Origin: Taxillus chinensis | Lineage: Eukaryota > Streptophyta > Magnoliopsida > Santalales > Loranthaceae | Length of the DNA: 64,000 nt | Reading direction: 5' to 3' | Assembly: GCA_023512835.1 (NCBI GenBank) | Contig: CM042085.1 | Coordinates: 37,650,324 to 37,714,323 of the forward strand | Shown: piece by piece, positions 54,483 to 64,000 of the stretch | How positions within the stretch are numbered: the stretch's first letter is position 1 | How the letters are laid out: each line of letters begins with the position of its first letter | The notes under the pieces: model-generated | The model's input: the letters and a program-made list of their open reading frames with translations, nothing else | What the model was told of the DNA's origin: nothing | Databases searched by the model: none | Translations under genes and position numbers: made by a program

Positions 54483-55804
54483 TATTGGTCCCAGAGAGCC
54501 TAAAGGGGGGGTGAATAGGCTCTTTGAAAATTCTTTCTCTCTCTTAATGGCTTAGACACTCACTCTGGTTAAACGGATAAAATCAGTGCAGAAGATTAAC
54601 CAGGTAGTGGAAGTATGTTGCTTTATTATCTGAAGATAATTATAACAAAGCAAAACAGTGTTTTAGCTGATTATAACACAACACTCTGTTATAGTTACAC
54701 ACATTTGGCAGTGAATCTCTGTGTTTGGCTTTTTACAAGATATACGCTTATGAGTGTATATCTTGCTTCAGGCATATATATAGACATCCTAGAAATCTAT
54801 CTTGGAACTGCATTTTCCGAGCAGTGTGGAGCATTGAAGTTCTTCATCGGAAAATGCTGAAGCTTTAACTGCTGCGGATGTGGAGCTCGAAATATTGGAA
54901 GCATAAGTTGTAATGAATTCTTTGCTTGATTCCAATTGCATTTGAAACTGCGTCCACATCTCCGTGTGTTCCACGTGTCAGACAATTTAGATATTCAATG
55001 AGTTTGTCTTACATCGGGATGTAGCGAGCTGCTAGCATTAATTGCGGCTTGAAGAGACGAAGCAGCGTCTTCGTGGTCCGTTGCAAGGTTCCTTACTCCG
55101 CATGAACGAAGCTCGGATCCTTACTCCGTATCAGTGATTGCTTGCTCTGTATGAATGAAGTCCTGGAATCCTTATTCCGTGTCAGCGCTTCCTTACTCCG
55201 CATGAGTAGTGGTTCGGAGAGCTTACTCCGCATCAGCGCTTCCTTACTCCGCATGAGTAGTGGTTCAGAGAGCTTACTCCGCATCAGCGCTTCCTTACTC
55301 CGCATGAGTAATGGTTCGGATTCCTTATTCCGCATTTGATGTCCTTATTCCGCAACAGTGTCCTTACTCCGCTCGAATGACAGACTCGGATTTCTTCGTC
55401 CGTGTCTTCTTTTCCTTAGTCCGGTGGAGTGACAACTTCGATTCTTTCTCTCTCACAAGTCTCTTTTACTCCGTGCAAGATGTAGACTCAGGAACTTACT
55501 CCGCATTAATTGATATAATCTTGTTGAGTGTTAAACGCGGGTTCTTAGTCGTTTTGTCAAGTGTTTAATTAGCACGAAGGGTCCTTACTCCGGATGATGA
55601 CTTGGTTATATACCAAGTGAATGACGACACTCATGATGATCCGGATCAGGATTATGTATCCTGTCCTTAGCTTTGTCCTCACATGAGTAGGTCCGGATTT
55701 AGAGTTAACTCATCTGCATAGATTTAATAGTAAACATGAAACATCTCAAGTCAAATTACATAAGGTTTGTTCCGCATTATCCAAATTCTCGGTTTAATCC
55801 AACA
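54483..55804 (-). repeat. Element B 5' LTR (1322 bp)
   Basis: Minus-strand ends TGTTGGATT...ACCAATA; the terminal CA has become TA here, while the 3' copy keeps CA. Followed on the plus strand by TSD GTAAG (55805-55809). Confidence 0.88.
54990..55600. repeat. Array of degenerate CTTACTCCGCAT repeats in element B LTR
   Basis: About seventeen copies of CTTACTCCGCAT or one-base variants (CTTATTCCG, CTTAGTCCG) at irregular 20-40-bp spacing, partly as an exact ~61-bp duplication at 55186-55310. CTCCG and CGGAG words often face each other. Comparable in layout to the TCGTAG array of element A LTR. Confidence 0.8.
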
Positions 55805-55809
55805 GTAAG

Positions 55810-57287
55810 TTTGACATATAATATTAATATTAGATTTATGTTTGTCTGACATTTTCAATGACATTTTAACTTATATTAATGCTTATTATGATTATGATTT
55901 GTAAAAGATAAAAGATCAAGTTAATTTTTTTTCCTATGTTAATAAATGATTAATTAAAAATGGATGACATTGAAGATCTTACTTTTAGTTTTATATTTTA
56001 AATTCATAATTATAATAATTGGTGATGGTTATATGAAAACTATTAAACATGCAAATGTAACTTTTTTCAAATTCGATAATAAATATTTTCATATGTTAAT
56101 TTTATTTTATTTTCTTGAAAAAATAGTGTATTATATTTGTCTAGAAAGAATAGTTAAATTCACAAATAAATGAACTTATTTGTCTATATAATTTATTCAA
56201 AATTAATATGTAAAGGATATATGAAGAGTTAAACAAAAGAACAAACTAAAGTTTTGTAATGGTTGGAGCAGGAAACTTGGATTCCACACGAATCTCATTT
56301 TTTGGTAGTGAGAATTGGGAATTTTCCCAAATGTTTGTTAGGGGATGCAATGTTGTAGGGTGCCATTTCTTAAAGTTTCCCCTGAACCACCCACCCGAAA
56401 TGGTCGCCTATTACACGGCTCGTTTTCTCTTTTCCTGTATTTTTACCTATTCTTCCACACTGCAATCCGTTTGTTAAAGGATGCTTACTTTATTACTTTA
56501 AAATAAGATCTCTTCTATTGGAGCTTCTCTCATTCCTGTTTATATAGAGCAAAATGATGCACTGTGAAAATTTGTTTACTATTCATGAATATAAATGATG
56601 AATTCGAATATCAATATTTTTAAGCTCATATTTGACTCAATTCATTACTGAACCTTTTAAAGCTCCAGGTCAATTTGAATCATTTCCAGTCCTACATTTG
56701 ATATTAGGGAGCATTAAGATTCTCATCTGTGTGAAACCACTACAGATCATGGCTGGGATGGATGCTTGCTCCCCATAATCACACTAATAATGCCGAGCTC
56801 TCTGCCATCTCAGGTGAGAGTCCAAATGAGGACTCATTTGTACAAATCAAATCTCAGGTGAGCAATACTCGAGAGCAAGAGAAAAAAATAATGTTGCTTA
56901 ACACGGGGTAGGTGATGTTCTTCATCTGTTCTGGATTTTGCAATTTGGTCGCCAAGGTGTACTATTTACAGCGTTCAACAACAAATCGTTTCTATTGCAA
57001 TTGACTTGTTCAGTAAAGCACATTCGTTATGTGAGTGAGTGTGTGTGCGTGTTTTTTTAATAAGTTCTTTTCCCTTGGTACAGCCTATACTGAGTGCAGG
57101 TGGTAAAGAAACTTGGATTAGCAGCGTTTCAAATGTCAACGAGAAATCTGATGCCTCTGGAGGGCTTGAAGAGCAGTATCAAAGGTCGTTAATAATTTAG
57201 ACCACCAATGTCGATTCCATAGCATTATGTGCCTGTGTATATGAAGAAAGTTTGTGTTAATTTCTCTGAAAATCATGCAGGAAAAAT
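55810..57287. other. AT-rich intergenic DNA, downstream of the kinase gene
   Basis: Very AT-rich to 56250, then mixed. No gene recognised; kinase 3' untranslated sequence probably occupies the right part (minus strand). A possible further last exon cannot be excluded. Confidence 0.55.
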
Positions 57288-60200
57288 TCAAGCATCAAGA
57301 TTGTCTTTTCTTACACTTCTCTGCAACCGCGATTTTTTAGTAACTTGCCCAATGTGAGGCTTCTCTCTTTGTTCCATTCCTTGGGAACGAGTTAGTATTG
57401 GTCCCGAGAACTCTATGCATTCTCCATTACTATTACCAGCCTGAGAATCAAAAACCGTACTGCAACTAAAAAACTGACCAACAATAGGACATATTATCAA
57501 CATTTTGTAAAAAAAGTTTTGATTCTTGGTTGGCTTGGTGAATGTGGAAACTCGCTTAATCATAGTTAGTCAATGCATGATGAGATCTTACCAACTTATT
57601 ATTTCGCCAAGCTGTGCCATCCTTATCATAGGGTCCAGCTGATAAATTATGAGATTGGTACACATCATACGCATCAAAAGAAACTGGTCTATTAAGTTGG
57701 ATCCGCTGATTCTGCCTTGGGTACAGGGTTTGTCCTCTGAAATTGCTCTGGACCGCAGAAGCATCATTTTCATTTTGTTGCTTTTCCATGTCCAAACTGT
57801 AGTTTGCATTGGCAAGGCATGATGGGTCTAACGAAACCTGGCTCCTCAGTCGAGACTGAATGTATGATTTGTTGACCACAGAATTCTCATTTTGACACAC
57901 CCATGAAAACCTGCTAGATGCCGGAATTTGCAGTGAATTGGAAAATGCCATGTCCACTTGGGATGCATCAGTCAGTTGGGAAACCTCTGATAGTGTATCC
58001 AGTGATGCCTTGTGGAATTCCTTGGACTGAGCGCCTCCATTTCCCTTATTGCCGTTGGTTTGATGAGCAAATTTATTGCTGGCTTCCAGCTCCTGGAAAA
58101 TAAGTCGGTAAAGACTAGTTCCCATGAAAAAAAACCACATTTCTCCATGCCAAAGAAAGAGATACCTTTGGTGCTAATCTACTATCACTTGGTTCTGGCA
58201 AAGCTTTATCAACTCTTCTTGGTTTTCTTGTTCGTCCAGGATCTCGCACTTTAAGAACGTTTTTTTTCCTGAAGAATATAGTCGTAAGTGGAAGTATAAT
58301 AACAATGATTACAAATACCAGCAACATTAAGGAGATACATTAGTTTGGATTTTGACAAGATGTCTTTCTTTTTTTTGGCTTGTAGGGTACAGCTTGGTTC
58401 ATAAATTTGATTGATTTACTTTTGCTTTCCCTTTTATTTTATTTTTGAGTACTATAGATTTAGTAGATTATACAAAGACATAAAATTTACTATTTAGAGA
58501 AATTAAAATTTGGATGGTAGATATGGCAACTTGGTAATAGTAATTTGTAATGTAAATAGATTATTAAAGTCATAAATTGTGCTTAAAAAGATAAACTAAC
58601 CTCTGTGCTTGTTCGCGACTTTTTGCATCAATTTCTTTGTTAGGAAAGTATTTTGGCAAGCATGATGGCTCACATGCATAAGGCTTAGTCAAGAAATACT
58701 GAAACCAAAAACAGCCAAAAAAAAAAACATAATAATTCTGATCTAAATATAATAAAAGGGCAAATCCTATACACAAATTTCATGTGATTGGTAAGATCCA
58801 GGAAGGAGTCAGGCCACATGAGTCAATATGGACACAACTTCCCCTCACAATTAATTTAATTGTAAGAGGCTTGTCCATAACTTGAATCCGTAACCTCAAG
58901 GTCACGAGACAGTAACAGCCATTACACCAAGGTTCGCCCTTAATCTAGACATAATAATTTATTAAAAAAAAATTGTCATAAACACCAATAAAATATTCAT
59001 TCAATATGAATATTAGAATAATGAAACAATATTTGCAGCAAAAGTACCCCAGAATGAAGAGCAGATGAGGCTGTCCCACGCTTGTGAGGCTCTATGGAAA
59101 GAAGATCCTCAATCAAATCCACAGCATCTGGTGGAAATTCTGTACATTGCTCTCGTAGAGAACTTTGGTAAGGACATTGTGGTTTGAACATGGTGGCAAG
59201 AGGAAGCTTGGACTTTTTCCAGTATTCTTCAGGTGGAGAACCACAAAGCTTGAAAATTTTGTGCAACTGTTCAACCTGACAGCAGGAAGAAGACTATGTT
59301 AGCTATCAACGTACATTTAGGTATGGAATATATCAATGGAAGTAATGATAAACTTAAGAATGAAATTTCAAGATATGGTGATCACCTCAGTTCTCCCCTT
59401 CAGTATAGGCTTCCCAGAGAGAAGTTCTGCAAATACACAGCCCACACTCCATAGGTCTACATATGCTCCATAATTTGTAGACCCAAGTATAAGTTCAGGA
59501 GGCCGGTACCATAAAGTCACCACCCGACTAGTAAGAGGTTGTTTATTTCTTGGAGTAAATACATTAGCCAAACCAAAATCTGCCACCTTCAAAATTCCTT
59601 CATTGTTTACTAAAATATTGGATGCTTTGATGTCTCGATGCATTATCCCTTGAGAATGGCAGTGTTCAATTCCAGATAATAGCTGCTTCATATAGCACTT
59701 AATCTTCGCACAGTAAAAAACGTACAGGAATTACAGCAATCAATGACAATCGGATTAAAATATATATAAATCAGCAGTACAAATAAAATTAAAAGTATAT
59801 TTCTTGCATACCAACCTGTGCCTCTGTGAACTTGATTTCAGGAGACGATAATAGCCCAGTAAGATCATGTTCCATGTAATCAAATACAAGGTATATGCTG
59901 GATGAATATTGAGAAGTAATTATCCCTTCTAACTTTATTATGTTTGGATGGTCAAGCCGGCGAAGGATTTTTATTTCCCGTGCCATAAACCTCACACTCT
60001 CCGGTTGATACTTATCAAATCGCACCTTCTTCAAGGCAAACATCTTCCCAGTGTCAACCTCACATGCACGGTACACACTGCTATATGTGCCTTGCCCGAT
60101 CTAGCCATTCAATAGGAATTGGGAACAGGAAAAACAACTTAGCAGTTAAAATAAAAGGGAGAAAATCTTTATCATGAGACATCAATATGGAAAAATTATT

Positions 60201-62383
60201 ACACTAAAGATATAATATAGGGCAGTAAACAAAGCAAGTATAATCATAAACAGTAGCTGCATGCATTGCTGACACATAAGTAGCACTTATGGGCAGACCG
60301 TGTTATGATAATTCAACTTTAATCTGAAATGTTGTTTATTTATAAAATCAGTATTCTATTTGGATCCACAAACAGGCCTTCTAAGTTAAAATGAAATTCG
60401 GCAGGTATTCATCATTAATTTTTTTGATTTAAAAAATTTGACACTCATTTGATTAAGCGATACAAGAATGAATATATAAAATATAAGTTTAGAAAACAAA
60501 GAAATAATAAGCAAAGTGTTATTACACTTAATCACAATCATAAAATGTTTTAAATACCTAGGGTTAATAATTCAGCAAAATAAGAGATTGATGGTGATGT
60601 CAATTATAAAATTAAAATCGGGTGACTTAAGTGAAAATATGCGACAGTAGTTTTTTGTAACCATAATATACCACTGAATTTAAAAAAAATTATATGAAGG
60701 TTGTTAGACTATCTTTGTTATATGAATGAAGTGTTAGGCTAACAAAAAACAATATATACAAAAGCTCAATGTTACTGAAATACAAATGTTAAGATAAATA
60801 TGTAGTAAAATTAAGATGAACAAGATTAAAAGTGAAAATATTCATCATATCATTGGAATAACTCCAATTAAAAACAAGATGAGACAGAATCATTTACATT
60901 GATTTGACCATGTAAGATGTAGGCCAATGGAAACAGAATAGAGAAGATTTACATTGAAAAAGGTCAAAAAATGAGAGGAAGACAAAATAACTTAAATGAA
61001 AATGGTAACCGATAGAAATATTTAAAAGATAAGGATTCAGATATTAAATCAAATATAAAGTTTTTGTCTTTCTTGATTTATATTGCAAATCTCATATTAT
61101 CGGGATTAAGATTGATTGATTCGGTTTGGCCATTCATCATTAATTATTTTGCTTCATTTAATTGAGCCCGAACAGAATATTAGTCATATATTATATGATG
61201 ACTCAACGATTTCTTCTTCCCCTTAAATTTGTTTTCAAGAAGTTTGTCCCAAACATAAAATTAAACTACCCCAAACAGTGCCACCACGGTAATTATAAGC
61301 TTTCCAAAGATAAAAGTAGCACTAAACACAGCAGCAAGTGTTTGGAAAGGCATGAAAATGAATACTCCAAGCCTTCTTTTTGGTGCATTTCAATTTGATT
61401 AAACATCTTCATATTATAATCTACATTCTTAATAAACTTAATAGCCCAAAGTATAATGCTTTAGTCAGCCTCCTACATTCTTGAAAATGTCTTGTGACTT
61501 CTTGTACCACTACTAGTCCAGTGTTCCTGATCCAATCCTGCTGCAGTCAGCTTGTAAAAATCATGCTCTCTTGTTTTCGCATCAGTCTGGTGTTTGGGAT
61601 CCTGCTGCTTCTCCTAATAATCCCATCCACAAATCTAGGTAGAATCAATGATGTACAATAATCCAAAAAGTACTAAAAAAAATTTGACGCCACGCGGGAT
61701 AAAATGAGACGCGAAGAGTTCCTCTGATTGGGGCCGTCTAGGGAACCAACCCAAATTCACAAGCATAATTAAAAAGACGGGTTGGAGAAGATGTAGAAGT
61801 ACACGATAATGAGGAAAAATTTCATCTAATAGACCCTCTAAGGAAAGAAACTTTTCCCAAATTACCTAAATGAGTAAATCCAAACAAAATATAAATCACA
61901 CAATCACAACCCACGCGCGTCGACATTCATATTGAAACCTCTGATCAAAATAAAAAATGGGTGTGCTTCAGATCAACGAATTGCGAGGACGATTACCTTC
62001 TCCAACTTCTCATAGGAGTCCGCCCTGAGGGGCACCCATCCCTGAATAGCTTCGCCGGCGACGGCGGTGAGCCAGGAGGGCCATCCGGCGGTGACGTACT
62101 CCGCCGCCTCCACGTACTTATTGACATTCCCCAACCTCAGGGCCAGAGAGCTCCTCCCGTTCACACTGACCTTCTTCAGCTTCTCCTCGCGGCGGCACTT
62201 CTCCTCCAATCCTTCCTCGTCCTCGCTGGATTCGGGAAACGCCGATTGAGCCACCACCGCCCCCGACCCACCACCGCGACATGAGACGGAGGCGGCGGCG
62301 GCGGCGGAAGCGTCGGTTTCATCGGAGCAGTCGAAGGGCGGAGACGCCGCCGACACGGCCTGCTTCGATGCGATGCAACCCAT
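57288..62383 (-). CDS. CDK-like serine/threonine protein kinase, At1g54610/IBS1 type
   Basis: Eight coding exons on the minus strand, all with GT-AG borders: 62383-61997, 60100-59816, 59703-59386, 59275-59048, 58698-58601, 58268-58166, 58092-57592 and 57473-57288, giving about 701 residues. It starts MGCIASK: Gly2 and Ser6 fit N-myristoylation and Cys3 palmitoylation, so a membrane-bound protein is likely. The kinase domain is about residues 124-413, with Gly loop IGQGTY (130-135), Lys153 in ALKK, HRD Asp248, DFG Asp266, and YRPPE. The C-terminal tail is Ser/Asn-rich and ends with the family motif FSGPILTRS in exon 8. It resembles the Arabidopsis At1g54610 and IBS1 (defence priming) group, but the exact orthologue is not established. 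Exon 8 is less certain than the others: retaining intron 7 ends the protein at TAA 57556. Confidence 0.9.
60101..61996 (-). other. Intron 1 of the kinase gene (1896 bp)
   Basis: AT-rich, GT at 61996-61995 and AG at 60102-60101. Near 60880-61020 on the plus strand a broken phrase like HVRCRPMET with downstream basic residues resembles the C-terminal tail of LINE reverse transcriptases; this is weak. Confidence 0.8.
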
Positions 62384-63430
62384 TTACACCACCCACATGG
62401 GGGCCGAACCGGAATCGACCCAGATGGGGAAATGGGTCGGCGATGGAGGATTCACACGACCCACATTGGTTGGTGCTCAGAAGGGTCGTCTCATGGGGGG
62501 AGACCGGAGGATGTGGGATCGGATAAACCCTAGAAGGAGAAGAAATTTTTGGTAATTTTGGACAGGGTGGAATGATCCCAATGGCGGTCTCTCTGTCTCT
62601 CTCTGTCTCTGTCTCTGTCTATCGGTCCATCTGTCTTGGGTTTGCGAGATCTGCGGGGATTGGAGGACGGAAGAGGAGGAGGTGTGCAGTTCCTTCTTTT
62701 CACAAATAGCCCGAAATCAAAGGTAGGGGATGTCGTGGGTCCAAAATGATTCATCTTTTTGGTGAATTGTTTTTGCAAAAGCAGAGAGAGAGAGAGGGGG
62801 GAGAGAGAGAGAGCGCTGGAATGTAACCGTTGGGATTGGGACGATGTGTCCCTATTTCCATCCCCCGTAGTGATAGTGGGAGCTTTTCCATGTAATCATT
62901 TCACAGCCAGCGAGAGAGAGCGCGAGGGAGGGACATGGATGCGCTCTCGCGCCGGTCGCTGCAGGCCAACGAACCAACAGCGCCACAGCCACCCCCTACG
63001 GCAATAATTACGTTGTCTTTTATTTTATTTTATTTTACTTTATTTATTTACTCCCTCCTCTTTTGGGTTGTAGTTAATATGTTAATAATTTTTCAATTTC
63101 CTTCTGGCTGTCCGGTCACTGTTTAATCCTTCTGAGTTCTAATCTCAACTTAATTATAATATATATATATATATATATACTATAATATAATTTTCCTAAT
63201 AACTCTCATTATGAGCTAATAATAGATTCTTGTTTGATTTCTCAGGACCTTTTTTTTGTCTTAACCATCCTCAACCCAATATTCTATTTTAAAGCATTTT
63301 TTATTAAAATAAAATAATTTTCATCTATCATGCACTAAATCTTCCCTTTATAAGGTATATTTTCCTTAGCATATTCTATTTATTATTTTTATTAAATAAA
63401 ACATTAAATTAGAATTAATTATTATTAAAA
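62384..63430 (-). promoter_or_regulatory. Upstream region of the kinase gene
   Basis: Probable 5' untranslated and promoter sequence. CT-rich stretches at 62586-62625 and GA runs at 62783-62812 and 62912-62928 lie within 550 bp of the ATG, common near plant transcription starts. No clear TATA box could be assigned. Antisense frames here are not supported. Confidence 0.5.
63152..63180. repeat. TA dinucleotide microsatellite
   Basis: About 12 AT units, seen directly. Confidence 0.85.
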
Positions 63431-64000
63431 ACATATAGCGCTCGTTTGGTACGCGAGAATGAAATGAGAGGAATGAAATCATTAAGGGAATGAAATTGAC
63501 ATGAAAAACGAAATAGAATTTTTGATTACTTTGCTCGTGTTTAGTATACAAAACCAAGCAAGGGAATGTATTAAGAAATTTACTAAAATATTCTTAATTT
63601 TTTTAATTAATTTTTTAATTTCTCTTCTCACCCCATCTTCTTTGCGTTGCGTCATCTTCATGGCCAGGTCGTTGGCTGAATCGGGGATGATGGAGAAAAG
63701 GAGGCGAAGGAGGAGCTTGGGGGCGTTTACGAAGGCGATGGCGACGAGGGTCTTGTTAGAGTCAACGGCGAAGGAGCGGAGGTGGTAGAGGGATGAGAAA
63801 CGGGAGGTAGCGAAGGAGGAGGACTAGAGGGAGAAGACGAGGGAGCAGAGGAGGTAGGGGGTCGACGGGCTGCTTTGGGCGGCGTTTCTGGATCTAGGAT
63901 GGGACTAGGCGCGCGCGACGGGGAAGGGCTGGGACTGGGCGCGCGACGGGGAAGTGAGGTGCTGGGCTCGCATGATGAGGAGGACGCCAAGCGACGGGGA
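63431..64000. other. Probable dispersed repeat and GC-rich tract at window edge
   Basis: From 63438 the phrase CTCGTTTGGTACGCGAGAATG followed by repeated GGAATGAAAT words resembles a common plant dispersed repeat of DNA-transposon type. From 63650 the sequence turns GC-rich with GAGGAG and GCGCGCGAC words. Long frames in both directions are low-complexity (Arg- or Ser/Pro-rich), so no gene is called. The feature runs off the window. Confidence 0.4.

Larger units (their letters stand above)
2287..55804 (-). mobile_element. Element B: Sirevirus-like copia retrotransposon hosting all nested elements
   Basis: In its own (minus) orientation it reads: 5' LTR 54483-55804, tRNA-Met primer site 54469-54480, gag 54421-52406, protease, integrase to 50176, then element D inserted, reverse transcriptase 32257-31567, then element A, then a truncated 3' LTR 3057-2287. 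The remaining RT tail, RNase H, polypurine tract and start of the 3' LTR are missing, removed by a deletion that also took most of A's 5' LTR. The outer TSD is GTAAG. The reading frames carry stops, so the element is dead. The gag and integrase resemble those of element A, which supports the SIRE/Maximus lineage. Confidence 0.85.

Noticed and set aside
62281..62555. Arg-rich plus-strand frames over kinase exon 1
   Set aside because: Shadow of GC-rich exon 1 and its leader.
63727..63990. Ser/Pro-rich minus-strand frame at the right edge
   Set aside because: Low complexity, no domain, and cut by the window; a gene cannot be supported.
1..64000. tRNA or rRNA genes
   Set aside because: Only primer-binding sites complementary to tRNA 3' ends were found; no cloverleaf or rRNA sequence was recognised.

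Overview
This is nuclear DNA of a flowering plant, by character probably a non-grass angiosperm. The evidence is one intron-containing plant-type kinase gene at the right end and a 53.5-kb block of nested plant LTR retrotransposons with typical Sirevirus, Athila and Tekay proteins. No bacterial, viral or organellar genes were seen. The species cannot be fixed from the sequence. LAYOUT: 1-2281 is AT-rich DNA with a broken hAT transposase relic. 2287-55804 is one insertion event by its outer ends: copia element B (minus strand), flanked by the duplication GTAAG at 2282-2286 and 55805-55809. All other elements sit inside it. Element A (Sirevirus-type copia, plus strand, about 3054-31566) lies in B's reverse transcriptase; a later deletion fused B's 3' LTR to A's 5' LTR. 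A's 3' LTR was hit by a solo LTR F (15666-17412, TSD GAGAC) and by Athila-type gypsy element C (18189-31558, minus, TSD GACCT). Tekay/Del-type gypsy element D (32263-50170, plus, TSD CGTCT) lies between B's integrase and reverse transcriptase. D's 3' LTR is split by a decayed relative, element E (41418-49984, TSD AGGAT). Relative order of insertion: B first, then A and D; F and C after A; E after D. 

GENES: 57288-62383 (minus) is an eight-exon, about 701-residue, N-myristoylated CDK-like serine/threonine kinase of the Arabidopsis At1g54610/IBS1 type. It is the only ordinary host gene recognised. Its upstream region (62384-63430) has GA/CT tracts, and the window ends in a probable repeat and a GC-rich tract. 

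MAIN POINT OF INTEREST: elements A (copia) and C (gypsy) have unrelated polyproteins, but both carry an extra gene cassette downstream of pol. Each cassette has an N-terminal region like the putative plant transposon protein domain and a C-terminal Ulp1-like (C48) cysteine protease. The protease residues have identical spacing in the two (His to Asp/Asn 17, to Gln 66, to Cys 72 residues). Each cassette has its own TATA box, and its upstream region repeats the short words found in that element's own LTR. The LTRs of C, D, E and F also share an inverted-repeat ACGT motif just upstream of TATA, although their coding regions and primer tRNAs differ. All retroelement reading frames here carry stops or frameshifts, many of them CAG-to-TAG, as expected for methylated, silenced copies.
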